Below are positions 1 through 10,696 of a DNA stretch of 64,000 nucleotides, piece after piece. The position numbers and the translations under genes are program-made. Source of the stretch: Mercurialis annua (lineage: Eukaryota > Streptophyta > Magnoliopsida > Malpighiales > Euphorbiaceae); contig NC_065570.1 in assembly GCF_937616625.2 (NCBI RefSeq), positions 26,126,046 to 26,190,045 of the forward strand, in the 5' to 3' direction. The notes under the pieces were generated by a model. The model made no database searches. It saw nothing but the letters and a program-made list of their open reading frames with translations, and was not told the origin of the DNA. How positions within the stretch are numbered: the stretch's first letter is position 1; each line of letters starts with the position of its first letter.

Positions 1-304
1 GTTTGAAATGAGGTTGATTGGAGTTCGAACCATCCCGGTACGGCTTTTGGAAGTGGCTGGGTTTGCGGTCTATCGTCTTTAAGCCCGGTTTGTTTGCAGT
101 TTACAATATTTGAGCTTCGGGGCCCGGTTTACAATTGGGTCTGCCACATTAACTACTAGAAACAGCTAGGTAATGAAAAGTATGATTCTGGGCTTCGAAT
201 CGGGCCAAATTCCGAGTTTGAATGAGCTCAAAAACACGTTTTCTGGTCCGAATCGCCGTCTGGAATATTTGGGAGTATTTTGGAAGTGTTCTTGTGGGGG
301 GAGA
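1..304. other. Unassigned left flank
   Basis: No gene or repeat end can be recognised here. The sequence is moderately GC-rich for this window and has short overlapping open frames without recognisable motifs. Similarity to the Gag start of element K begins at about 305, so this stretch is either flanking DNA or another degraded repeat joined to the K stub. Confidence 0.4.
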
Positions 305-475
305 AGGGTGCTGCTATTCTTTGCAACATTTCAATAAACTGTCGCATCAAGGGATTTTCATCTTGCGGTGGAGCATTATCCTCAGACTGTTCCTGTTTAT
401 TAAAAGATGCATTTTCAGGACCATGCACAGACTCTACAAACATTTCTGAGCCAATGGGATCATCTTCATGCCCAT
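305..475 (-). pseudogene. Truncated gag start of second K copy
   Basis: The minus-strand frame repeats the first residues of the gag at 8398-9189 (it shares SVHGP, SEDNAPPQDENPL and MLQRIAAP) and then diverges at about position 304. The start codon aligned with 9189 reads AAG instead of ATG. This copy keeps a glutamine codon where the longer copy has a stop, so the two copies decayed independently. Confidence 0.8.
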
Positions 476-585
476 CCTTCCTATAGAAGATGTACTACAT
501 CAATTAGATGTATATCATGTTACGCATGTTATGCATGTTATGCCAATATGCATCACAACTCTAAGCCCTAGGCAATCTAATCCCC

Positions 586-597
586 GCTCTGATACCA
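586..597 (-). promoter_or_regulatory. K primer binding site (tRNA-iMet type)
   Basis: On the minus strand this reads TGGTATCAGAGC, complementary to the 3' end of plant initiator tRNA-Met. It lies 5 nt beyond the LTR end at 603. It primes minus-strand cDNA synthesis. Confidence 0.9.
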
Positions 598-902
598 CTA
601 AATGTCACACCCTCTTAATTAAAATATTATTTACTCATAAAGTTATAACTAACAACACATAATCCAATTAAATACATTTCATGTTACGACACAAAAGTGT
701 TAGCTTAAAGCATATCCATATACACTCATACTATCTCACATAAAATACTAACTCTTAGTACAAACGTTTCATTTATCTATCTTATTTGCATAAATATTTA
801 TGCAAATAACAAAAAACCTCATTTATCTAACTTGGCACAAAAAAATAACGCAGAGGGGTGAGCCTGCAACTCAATATGTAAATAGATATATGCATACTAA
901 AT

Positions 903-1776
903 GAACGAAGGATTACTTTACCCCCCGAACTTGGCTCAAAGTATCAAAAACGTCTAAATTAGCAAAACCGTATCACTTTTACCCCGGACTTGGCACAAAG
1001 TATCAAAAACGTCTAAATTAGCAAAATCGAATAACTTTTACCCCGAACTTGGCAAAACCGGTTCAAATAAACCCCTACGCTGATGTGGCATCTAATTAAA
1101 TATTTAACCATTATTAATCTAAAACCCATCTTCTTCTACTTCCACCAACACTATTCCTCTTCCTCCATCAACAACCACCAAAAACCCATCAACCACCACC
1201 CAAAACCATCAAAAACCGCCCAAAACACCACCAGCCGCCGAGAAATGAACTCAGAGACGAACTGAGTTCGTCTCTGTTGAGAGACGAACTCGTCTCTCAG
1301 ATTAGAGACGAGCTTCATCTCTCAGATGAGAGACGAAGTCAATTCGTCTCTCATCTGATGAGAGACGAAAGCACAAACCCAGATCTAGGTTTCCAGATAT
1401 GGGTTCGTTTGAAGATGAGCAGCTGCCGGAAAATATTAAAAGTTTTTGTAAAAAGAACAAAAAGGTCCTTTATATTTTCAGTTAATATAATTTTGATATG
1501 TAAAGTTTTAAAATTAACTTTTTTTTATTTATTATGGACTAATTTATATAATATTAAATGAATTAGGATTATTTTAAACCTTTTACCATTAAAAACAACC
1601 TAGAAAAACAAAACACCACTAAAACAAAAGAGTGTATCTCACTCTCATAGCTGAGAGTGGGGAGGGGGGTTTTGTACCAAATTTAACAAGTTCAGGGTAA
1701 AAGTGATCCTGTTTTGGTAATTTGGACGTTTTTGATACTTTGTGCCAAGTTCAGGGGTTAAAGTGATCCTTTGTTC
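903..1776. mobile_element. M1: non-autonomous Mutator-like element
   Basis: This 874-bp insertion is flanked by a perfect 10-bp duplication, catactaaat (893-902 and 1777-1786). Its ends are inverted: the left starts gaacgaaggattacttta and the right ends aaagtgatcctttgttc, with further inverted similarity through the accttggc/tatcaaaaacg segment. Terminal inverted repeats plus a 9-10 bp duplication are typical of Mutator-like elements. The left subterminal repeat (cttggc...tatcaaaaacgtctaaatt) is itself duplicated about 60 bp inward. No transposase frame is present, so it depends on one in trans. Confidence 0.85.
1250..1371. repeat. Inverted GAGACGAA/TTCGTCTC cluster inside M1
   Basis: About 120 bp are composed of many copies of GAGACGAA and its complement TTCGTCTC in alternating orientation (for example gagacgaactgagttcgtc). 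Each adjacent pair can fold into a hairpin. The cluster lies centrally in M1. M2 has a different but analogous cluster. Confidence 0.85.
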
Positions 1777-3747
1777 CATACTAAATATACACATTTCTAA
1801 GCATTCCAAGTAACTAATATATATCTCAAGCAATAATCCATTGAACATAAGCAATAATTATAACCAACAGAACAATCCAATGGTCAGTTCAAACCAAACA
1901 TAATCTCACAATTCCAATCAACATCAAGCTTATAAAAGGATATTCAATCATGCGCGTAATTCACATGTTGGCCTAAATCTCCGTATAGGCAACCAACATA
2001 AGTTATTGGCCCGAATTGCCCTTTAGGAAACCAATAACTCATTCTCACGATGTTGACTCGAATTGACATTTTAGGCAACCAACGAATATCTCAATTATCA
2101 TTGAATATCCAAACATAAGCATGACATGATTCTCAAAATTAAAACATGACTCACACCAAAAATTCAACGATAATTCACAAGCGCATTTACGTCTCAAATC
2201 AACACACATTTGCAATTGCAAACAAACGTATATACCAAGTATAACACTATCTATTCACTTACTCAATTCACCGAGTCTCAAACCCGTGAAGTTTCAGGCT
2301 TGTCTGTCATATTTCCTTCTGGTCTATAAGTACCTATTCACATATGTAATCTCAATTCATTCAAAAGGTGTAACTATTTCTTCAATTTTCATAAGGAAAT
2401 AAACTAGTAACTATAACCCCTTTTTCTAGGCAGATTATGTGTAATGACTTCAAATAGGTACTACTCCTAACTCAAAAATCATTTATGAAACGTATTGATA
2501 TGAGTCCTGTACATTTGAGTATATAGTTTCATTTCAAATTGGAAGCACATAAATTGGATTAGCATAAATCAGATTATGCACATTACAACACCATTAAATT
2601 AAACTGTCTAGACAGATTATACAACTAAATGTTTCTTCCTTATTCACCATCCAAATGACAGAATTAGTCTTTTGTCGAAACTAAACAGTTTTAGTTTACA
2701 TCCTAAAGAATCCAGAGAAACAATAATTAAATAATATGGAAATGTATAACTCATTGTATCAACTTTAAAAGTAGTTAAAGATGCAACTATAGTTCTACAA
2801 GTAGGCAGAACATATATCATATCTTCAAAGTGATCCACACATCAATATAAACACAATTTAGCAAAACCCTTTGGTGGAGTTATAGGTATATGAGTCTATA
2901 AAATATATCAAAATGAACCAACCCAATTAGATCTCAATACTATGAGATATTCATGTTTTGGTGACACCCTATCTGGCTGTATTGGCAGACAGAGCAACAA
3001 CATGGTATGGACTATTAGGCTATCATAACAATTTCAAATAATAAAACCCAAAGCATAACAATTATAGTTTACATAGACTAAAGAATCGTTCAGTTTGGAG
3101 TTGAATAACGCAACTTATAGCACCAACAACATGAACCGAAATTCGTCCAGAAAAAGAGTTAAACCAGAAAACCTAAAACAACTAATTCAAATGATTACAC
3201 ATACCTTAATTCTTCAAATTCTTGATTCAACCTTAAAACCTAAATGATTTTATGTTTAATTGATGGAATAATCTCTGAATATTAGCAAGGATTTCCTCTT
3301 CTTCTCTCTTCTTTTTCTAGGTTTAGTTTTGATAAGGATAAAGCTTAAGAGGTGATATTTAACATGTAGTTAGGGTTTATTATGATAGTATACATTTGGT
3401 TTCATAGAATCATTTATCAATACCAATATCTCATATAATCCTTGAAATGTTTTATATGTTCAGTTCTAACCTAAAATTTAATTTCATTTCAAACCACTCA
3501 AATCAACCTAGTTTTCCGACGTACTTTCATTCCAATTTGGTTCTGATATATTTGTTGTTTGTTATACTACCAATTATTCATTTTGAATAGTTATAGCATT
3601 AATCAAACCCCATCATTTTCATTTAATTAACATCAATCATTACTTTAAATGCTCACGTAAATGCAAATGAACGACGCTTACTCTTGACCATCGAAATGCA
3701 TGAAATGTATGAGCATCACTATATGCAATTTAAATATGGGTGTTACA

Positions 3748-3763
3748 ACTCTCCCCACCTTAG
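3748..3763 (-). promoter_or_regulatory. K polypurine tract
   Basis: On the minus strand the purine run ctaaggtggggagagt directly precedes the LTR start TGTAACA. This is the expected primer site for plus-strand cDNA synthesis. Confidence 0.85.
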
Positions 3764-4313
3764 AAAATTTCGTCTCAAAATATAAGAACTTACCACCATT
3801 ATAAAATTGATAAAGGTATTTCCTTCTCATATGTTCTTCCACCTCCCATGTAGCTTCTTTTGGAGAATGACGATTCCATCTTACTTTAACCATTGGTATC
3901 TCTTTATTCTTTCATTTCTTTACCTCTACTCCTAGTATTTCTATAGGTTCCTCTATGTATACTAATTTTCCTGTGAGTTCTACCCCCGTTTCTTGTATCA
4001 CATGACTAGGATCAGATCTATATCTTCATAATATGGAAGCATGAAACACGTCATGAATTTGTGATAACTCTCCCGGTAATGCTAGTCGATAAGCCAATGG
4101 TCCAATTCTATCAATGATTTCATACGGTCCAATATATTTTGGACTAAGCTTTCCCTGCTTGCCAAATCTCAAAACTCCTTTCCGTGGAGATACTTTCAAG
4201 CATACTTTCTCACCCACTTCATATTCAATTTCCCTACGATGTCTATCAGTGTAACTCTTTTGCCGATCTTGTGAAGCTTTTAAACACTGTTTGACTGTTT
4301 GTATCTTTTCCAT
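3764..4313 (-). pseudogene. K integrase C-terminal part with chromodomain-like tail
   Basis: The upstream frame (4026-4313) carries the integrase C-terminal domain signature GPYEIIDRIGPLAYRLALP followed by SQIHDVFHASIL. The following frame (to about 3764) contains VRWNRHSPKEATWEVEEHMR and KYLYQF, the chromodomain-like end of plant chromovirus integrases, which in this family is thought to guide insertion to chromatin. The two lie in different frames with stops between them. The last codons run through the polypurine tract. Confidence 0.85.
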
Positions 4314-4319
4314 AGTTTC

Positions 4320-5099
4320 TTAAACTGTTTCAGGACCTTCAAGTTGTCGCATTCCTTCAATATCCCAACACATTGGACTTCGACACTTTCTTCCATACAG
4401 TGCTTCATATGGAGCCATACTTATACTAGAATGAAAACTATTATTGTAGGCAAATTCCATCAAGGATACAATTAAAATGGGAACATCATGCAATCGAACA
4501 ATCTCAAAAATATACAATGCAACCAATTTATCAAGGGAATCAATTTGTCGAACAGGTAAGAAATGAGCAGATTTAGTGAGTCTATCAACAATAACCCATA
4601 TAGAATCATGCTTTCTGAATGTACGTGGCAACCCAACAACAAAATCCATAGTTATTTTCTCCCATTTCCACTCTGGTATAGCTAAAGAATGAAGTTTACC
4701 TGCAGGTGCCTGATGTTCTACTTTCACTTGTTGGCATGTTAAGCATTTAGCCACAAATTCTGACATATCTTTCTTCATTGTTGGACACAAATAAAAAGGC
4801 GTCATATTTCTGTACATTTTAGTACTTCCAGGATGCATACTATAAGGTTCATTATGAGCTTCTTCTAATATATCCACCCTCAAGTTTTCCACATTTGAAA
4901 CACAAACACGACTGCCATTTAACAAAAGACCATCATCTCTCAGAACAAATTGGTCATGTTTTCCTTGTTCAACCTTTCTTCTCATCTTCTGTAAATAAGG
5001 ATCTTCAAACTGAGTTTCTATAATTTTATCTTCAATAGAAGCCTTCACTTGCAAGGTGGCTAATAAGGTATCATCATGTGTGTCTAACCAAGTGTTCAT
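4320..5099 (-). pseudogene. K integrase zinc domain and core, internally deleted
   Basis: The frame shows an HHCC zinc-binding region (HPGSTKMYRNM, then CLTCQQVK) and the first catalytic segment (WKWEKITMDFVVGLP, VDRLTKSAHFLPV). After VPILIVS it jumps directly to LMEFAYNNSFHSS. The segment that normally carries the second catalytic Asp and the Glu of the DD35E triad is absent, so an in-frame deletion of roughly 60 codons lies near position 4466. The frame stays open, but the enzyme could not be active. Confidence 0.85.
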
Positions 5100-5109
5100 T
5101 CCTCGAAGT

Positions 5110-5916
5110 GCAACTAAATATTCAATATCATATCAGAGCATACATGCCATACGATCCACAACCTTTCGACTCAAAGTATCAGCAACAACATTTGCTTTTC
5201 CAGGATGATAATCAATAGTACAGTCATAATCTTTCAGTAACTCAATCCATCTTCTTTGCCTTAAATTCGACTCTTTCTATGTAGGAATATATTTCAAGCT
5301 TTTATGATCTGTGAAAACTTGAAACGTCTCACCATTTAAGTTATGTCTCCATGTCTTTAATGCATGCTCAATGGCACCTAGTTCTAGATCATGAGTTTGG
5401 TAATTCACTTCATGAGGTCACAGTTTTCTAGAAGCATAAGCAATAACCTTCCCATGTTGCATTAATACACATCCAAAGCCTTATTTTGATGCATCGGTGT
5501 AAACTACATAACCTCCATTTTCAGATGGTAAGGAAAGTATTGGTGCTGAAGTACGACTTTTCTTTAATTCCTCAAAGCTTTTCTCACATGTGTCAATCAA
5601 CTTGAAAGTTGCATTCTTTATCAGTAAATTTGTCAACGGTTTTGCAATAACACAAAAGTCTTTCACAAATCTTCTGTAATACCCTGCTAAACCCAGAAAA
5701 CTTCGATAACATTCTTTGGTGACTCCCATTCAAGAATAGCTTTAATCTTTGATGGAGATCTGGTTGTACACCATATTTTGAAATTATATGCCCCAAAAAG
5801 GCTATTTCTACCAACCAGAATTCACATTTACTAAACTTGGCATAAAGTTATTAATCTTTCAAAACTTGTAAGACAATTATCAAATGTTGTTCATGTTCTT
5901 CATGGCTTCGAGAATA
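5110..5916 (-). pseudogene. K reverse transcriptase end and RNase H
   Basis: Minus-strand frames show the connection region ([35 protein letters not shown]), then RNase H segments ([42 protein letters not shown]). They are spread over several frames with stops. The upstream half of the reverse transcriptase is separated from this part by M2. Confidence 0.8.
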
Positions 5917-5926
5917 GATAAAAATA

Positions 5927-6823
5927 GGCTTAATTACTTAAAAAAACACTCATCTTTAATTTTGTTTCTGTTTATACCCTGACCTAGGAAAATTGTCACA
6001 TATACTCATGACCTTACTTTATGATTCACCTCTACCCCAAATTTCAAAAAAAATATGATTTATTAAAAACAACTAAATTTGAGGGTTATTTTATACCTTT
6101 TTCTACTAAAAAAATACAAACAAGTACTTCATCTTTAAAAACATTCAAATAAATCCTAAAATTAATTTTTTTAATTTAAATAAAATAAAATAAATAAAAT
6201 ATTTTTTATTAATTACAATCTACAATTATACTCTAATTTGAAAAACCGCTAAATATTATTATTTATAAAGAATTCTATTTTTAAAACAGATGTCGGAAAA
6301 GGAGGAGCTGAGCTGCTCCTCCTTCTATGGAGGAACAACGTGAAGGAGGAACACGCTGTTCCTCCATGGTCCTTGGGAAGGAGGAACACCATGGAGGAAC
6401 AACGTGTTCCTCCATGGAAGGAGGACGACGGTTCCTCCTTCCACGAAAGGAGGAAAGTGGCGGTGGGTGAATTCTTTTTAAAAAAAAATTAATTTAATTT
6501 TATTGAAAGAGTTTTTTATGGTTCTTAATTTTGATAGTGGGTTCTAAAATTGGAGTACGGTTGTAGGTCGGGAATAATTAAATAATTATGATTAATTGAT
6601 TTTATTAAAGAAGAAGGTGTTTTTGTATAATTAATAACTTTGATGTGTAATTAGAATATATACTAAAAAAGAAGGACTATTTTAAACCTCTTTTCAAATA
6701 AAAAGAGGTAAATTTAATACTTCGAGGGTAGAGGTGAAACATAAAGACAAGGTCATGAGTTTTCCTAGGTCAGGGTATAAACGAAAACAAAGTTAAAGGT
6801 GAGGGTTTTTAAGTAATTAAGCC
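5927..6823. mobile_element. M2: non-autonomous Mutator-like element in K RT
   Basis: This 897-bp insertion is flanked by a perfect 10-bp duplication, gataaaaata (5917-5926 and 6824-6833). The terminal inverted repeats begin ggcttaattactt and extend imperfectly for about 100 bp; both ends carry accctgacctagg and tcacctctaccc in opposite orientation. It interrupts the RT frame just after the FIDDI catalytic box. No transposase frame is present. Its end sequences differ from M1, so it is a second family. Confidence 0.87.
6290..6455. repeat. Inverted GGAGGAAC/GTTCCTCC cluster inside M2
   Basis: About 165 GC-rich bases consist of alternating GGAGGAAC and GTTCCTCC words (for example ggaggaacaacgtgttcctc, a near-perfect palindrome). 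The flanks are very AT-rich. The position and design parallel the cluster in M1, although the word is different. Confidence 0.85.
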
Positions 6824-6833
6824 GATAAAAATA

Positions 6834-7519
6834 TCATCAATAAACACAATCACAAACTGATCCAAATACTGCTGAAACATTTTGTTCATTAATGATATAA
6901 AAGCAGTTGGAGCATTCGTCAATCCAAATGGCATCACAATAAACTCATAATGACCATACCTAGTTCTAAATGCAGTTTTAGGAATGGACTTCTCATCAAC
7001 TCGAAGTTGCCAATATCCTGACCGCAAATCAATTTTAGAAAATATCGTGGCACCTCTCAATTGATCAAGTGAATTATCGATCCTTGGCATTGGATATCTA
7101 TTCTTCACAGTTATTTTATTCAATTGCTTATAATCAATGCATAATCGCATACAACCATCTTCCTTTTTCACAAATAACACAGGTGCGCCCCAGGGAGAAA
7201 TACTTGGCCTGATGAACCCCTTATCAAGTAGTTCTTCTAACTGTTTCTTGAATTCTTTCAATTCTAGTGGAGTCATTCTATATGGTGCAATAGAAATTGT
7301 AGCTGACCCAGGCATAGTTTCAATTTCAAAATCAACCTCCCTATGATGTGGCAAACTAGGCAAACCATCAAGAAACACATCTGGAATGTCTCTCACTATT
7401 AGAATTTCTGAAACCCCCGGACTAACATTAGTCATATCTATTACACTAGCCAAATATGATTGACATCCATCTCTTATATAATGAAATGTAGTAATAGCAG
7501 AGATTAAACAATTAGGCAC
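6834..7519 (-). pseudogene. K reverse transcriptase N-terminal part
   Basis: The frame shows the canonical Gypsy RT start ([29 protein letters not shown] [28 protein letters not shown]), [34 protein letters not shown] and the FIDDI catalytic box. It is cut by M2 immediately after that box. This stretch is still open, so loss of function came mainly from the insertion and from lesions elsewhere. Confidence 0.88.
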
Positions 7520-7602
7520 TACTCGTCAAAAAAAAAAACAATTAGGCACTGTTTTCCTTTTCCCAACAATAATTGTTTTAATTTGCCCTTGAATTTCCAT
7601 AA

Positions 7603-8331
7603 CTACTTCTTTAGTTTGACAATCAAAAATGCATGATGTTTTGACAACCAATCCATACCCAATATAACATCAAACTCTCTCAAATGAACAACCACCAAAT
7701 CAGCTTGTAAGGTCATACCATCCACAATCATATGACAAGATTTTATCATAATATTTACAATAATAACACCCCCAGCATGCATAGAAACATACATATCATG
7801 TCCCAATGGTTCTAATATGCCATGCACACATAATACAAACTCATGTGATATGAATGAACATGTAGATCCAGGATCAATTAACATATGTGCGTCATAGTTA
7901 CAGATAGAAAATATACCAGTAATCACATCAGGTGCAGTAGGTGCATCTTGCCTCGTCACTGCAAATACTCTTGCTCGGGTATGAGGTTTGCCTGTATATC
8001 CAGACTGTATAGCTGAAAATGTTCCTCCTCCTCCTCTATTACCTCTCCCTCTTCCACGGCCAACACCCACTTTGTGTATATTTTTACCCACACTACTCTG
8101 ACCCATGGCATGAGAATCTTCAAGTAAACCTCTCCTGAGTGGACAATCTCTAACAATATGGCCAGGTTTACGACAATTATAACACACAATAGGGTTTCTT
8201 CCCCAACAGTACCCTGACTGTACTCTACCACAATTTACACACACTGGAGTCGATCCTACACTAACTGACCTTGTTGGTCGTTGTCTATTATGAAACCCAG
8301 TAGATGTATATCCACCTCTGCCAGATGACAT
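7603..8331 (-). pseudogene. K Gag zinc knuckle and protease region
   Basis: The frame carries a CCHC knuckle (CYNCRKPGHIVRDC), a Gly/Arg-rich linker and a retropepsin-like segment with active-site motif IDPGSTCSFIS, followed by FDVILGMDWLSKHHA. The Asp-Pro-Gly form of the active site is common in this group. A poly-A run at about 7528 and stops separate it from the RT frame. Confidence 0.85.
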
Positions 8332-8397
8332 TGAGGCTGGCCTACTCGACTGACCTCTTCCCTTTCCTCTATACCCACTAGTACTTGAACTTGATCC

Positions 8398-9189
8398 TCA
8401 AAAAGAAAAGGAACTAACATGTCTTGAATGAGCATTAAAAGTCCCAATCATTTTCTTCTTTTTAGACTCTATCTCACTCCTTTCAACTGGTATTTCTTCT
8501 GCCCTCAATGCACTATAAGTAGGAGTCTTAACAGTAATTTTCTCTCGAATATCAAGGTTCAAATCCATTTCAAATTTACTTCTTTTCCTTTCCTTAGTAG
8601 TTATCTCTTCAGGTGCATACTTTGATAATTTGACAAATTGAAGTTCATATTCAGCCACTGATAACTCATTCTGCTTCAGTTCCATGAATTCAATTTTCTT
8701 TTTATCACGATATACTGGTGGCATGTACTTCTCACCAAATTCTCTAAGGAAATCATCCTTAGTTAAAGTTAATGGCATATTTCCGCTTCCTGGATTTGTT
8801 TCCCACCAATCCAAAGCATCCTTCTCAAATAATGATATTGCATATTTTAGCTTATGTTGAGGAGCGCATTCAATTATGTCTAAAACTCTCTCTGTATTTC
8901 TCAACCATTCTTCAGCTTTTGCATGATCTGTAGTACCTCCAAATGTCTTTGCCCCTTGTTTCCTAACTCTCTCATAGTTTTTATCAATTTCTGGTTCCTG
9001 TGCTCGATGGTGCAGTGGTGCTGCTATTCTTTGCAACATTTCAATAAACTATTGCAGCAAGGGATTTTCATCTTGCGGTGGAGCATTATCCTCAGACTGT
9101 TCCTGTTCATTAAAAGATGCATTTCCAGGACCATGCACAGACTCTACATACATTTCTAGGCCAATGGGATCATCTCTATGCTCATCCAT
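8398..9189 (-). pseudogene. K gag
   Basis: Translation starts at the minus-strand ATG at 9189 (MDEHRDDPIGLEMYVES). An in-frame TAG near 9052 interrupts it where the stub copy at 305 has a Gln codon. The rest (8398-9039) contains the capsid-like region with LDWWETNPGSG, FGEKYMPPVYRDKKK and the hydrophobic YELQFVKLSKYAP segment found in plant chromovirus Gag. A further frame change separates it from the zinc-knuckle part. Confidence 0.85.
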
Positions 9190-9230
9190 CCAATAGAAGA
9201 TGTACTACATCAATTAGATGTATATAATGT

Positions 9231-9433
9231 TAGGACTTAGACTACATTTTCTTAGTATTTTATGGGCTATTCGCGGTTAATTGCGATTCAACGCCTCAAG
9301 ATTGTTGTTGCGCACTGACATGTCTACTTGATGTTGCACAAACGGATCGATAGCTTAGACAATTTTCTCTGGAAATTATCATTGGATGCCTCAATATCAT
9401 AACATTTTTTACCTGTCCGAAAAATAGGTGTCT
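9231..9433 (-). repeat. LTR fragment of element J
   Basis: On the minus strand, TGTAGACACC begins at 9433 directly after the purine run aaagagggggaaaac, which marks an LTR start. Only about 200 bp remain before the junction with K at 9230/9231. LTRs beginning TGTAGACACC with the following TGAGGCATCC word are typical of Tat-lineage Gypsy elements; that lineage call is from memory. Confidence 0.6.
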
Positions 9434-10691
9434 ACAGTTTTCCCCCTCTTTAACGTGAATTGGCGAAGTAGGTCAATTCACGTTAAAAAGTAGCTCACCG
9501 TTCGACAACGACCAGGATACTGCCCACCGTAGAGGTACCAACTCGTGGGTGGTTTGGTAATGCCCGAGCCCAAGCACTACCGGTTGTGGTGCGTGATGCT
9601 GACTCTACACGCCCTTGTTTTGGTATATCCTCCCACAACCCGAGAATAGCTTCCGATGGTAGCGCCTTAACCTGAGCACTACCTGTTGCAGTGCACAATA
9701 CTAACGCTGTGCTCCCTTATATCCGGTCTATTCTACCCCAACCCGAGAATAGTCTCTTGTGGTAGCGCCCTATCCTGAGCGCTACCTATCGCGGTGCACA
9801 ATGCAAATGTTGTTCTCCCTTGTTTCCGGTTTACTCTCCCCCAGCCCGAGAATAGTCTCTGGTGGTAGCGCCTTATCCTGAGCGCTACCAATCGTGGTGC
9901 ACAATACTGACGCTGCGCTACCTGTCGCGGTGTAGAACGTTTTGTCAGTTTGATTCTCAGCGTTGATGATGAAATCTAAGTTTGCTCTTTTATGAGATGT
10001 CTTAACCTGATAGACATGTTATTTTCAATAGCCATATATGCATGCATTAATAAGATCGAGTTATGTCTTTAGCTCATTAAATAACCAGTACAAAGAAGTG
10101 AAAAACTTCTAGAGATAATTCGGTCGCAAGAGACTATACCTCTGAATAATGAGAAAAGTCGGACAACTATCTTATCGGGATAGTGGCTTGCGTGGTAGTA
10201 CCCACAAGAGATCTCTCACATGTCTCTTGGCACAAAAAGATTTGGCCATAAACCGGAAGGCTTACACGACTCAAAGGCGTCTAGCAGTAGAAGCTCACAT
10301 TAGAAACGAACGTCTAGCCCGGATAGGACACCACAAACAAAGAAGTCCACCACCAGAGCAGTGACCATCTATCTATGAGAGCGAGACAATCTAAAGAGTG
10401 GAAGGAGGAGCACACTACAAGACCTCCTCTAGATGCTTGAGATCCGTGTAAGACGCTCATAAAAAATAGTCCATTACAAAAATCCAAAAAGGTCTAATTG
10501 ACGGCAGGGGTACGGTCCCTTGAAACAGAAAGTATCTCAATTGTAACAGTTATTCCATGAGCTAGCAATATAGATCTTTTATCAAGCATGCATGCCATGA
10601 TTATTGACCAGCACATGCACCGAGAAAGGACAGACAAATGATCATAAAACTTATAAGCACTACTTCTAGAGACAACGAAATCAAAAATTCA
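9434..10691 (-). mobile_element. J 3' region, part 1 (polypurine tract, tandem repeats)
   Basis: A minus-strand polypurine tract (9434-9450) adjoins the LTR fragment. The rest has no recognisable coding sequence. It contains a tandem repeat at 9540-9940 and then mixed sequence to the insertion point of A. The sequence resumes at 21521 on the other side of A. A non-coding, tandem-repeat-bearing 3' end is common in Tat/Ogre elements, so J is tentatively such a remnant. Confidence 0.5.
9540..9940. repeat. ~104-bp tandem repeat in J
   Basis: Three to four diverged units contain CCCGAGAATAG (near 9640, 9743 and 9845) followed by TGGTAGCGCC, GAGCGCTACC and CGGTGCACAAT. The words GGTAGCGC and GCGCTACC are complementary, so each unit can fold into a stem of about 8 bp. 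Confidence 0.75.
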
Positions 10692-10696
10692 TTTAA

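Larger units (their letters stand above)
603..3747 (-). repeat. LTR of element K
   Basis: On the minus strand the LTR starts TGTAACACCC at 3747, next to a polypurine tract, and ends GTGTGACA at 603, 5 nt before the primer binding site. It serves both as the 3' LTR of the gag-pol block to its right and as the 5' LTR of the stub to its left. Without M1 and one target duplication it is about 2.26 kb. It lacks the LTR tail, hairpin and G-box shared by elements A-D, F and G, so it is a separate family. Confidence 0.85.
305..9230 (-). mobile_element. Ty3/Gypsy remnant K (internal-LTR-internal)
   Basis: Read on the minus strand, the order is: short 5' leader, gag, protease, reverse transcriptase, RNase H, integrase, polypurine tract, one LTR (603-3747), primer binding site, leader, and the first part of a second gag ending near 305. 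The leader plus gag start at 305-535 matches 9013-9230. This is the product expected when two copies share one LTR, as in a tandem or recombined element. Neither outer LTR is present. Gag with a CCHC knuckle and a chromodomain-like integrase tail point to a chromovirus, probably the Tekay/Del group; that lineage is inference. Stops, frameshifts and two DNA-transposon insertions show it is dead. Confidence 0.85.

Noticed and set aside
1083..1265. Proline/histidine-rich plus-strand frame
   Set aside because: Lies inside the non-autonomous Mutator-like element M1, in low-complexity ccacca sequence.
10149..10364. 71-residue plus-strand frame in J
   Set aside because: No recognisable motif, no conserved partner elsewhere in the window, and the surrounding sequence is retrotransposon 3' region.
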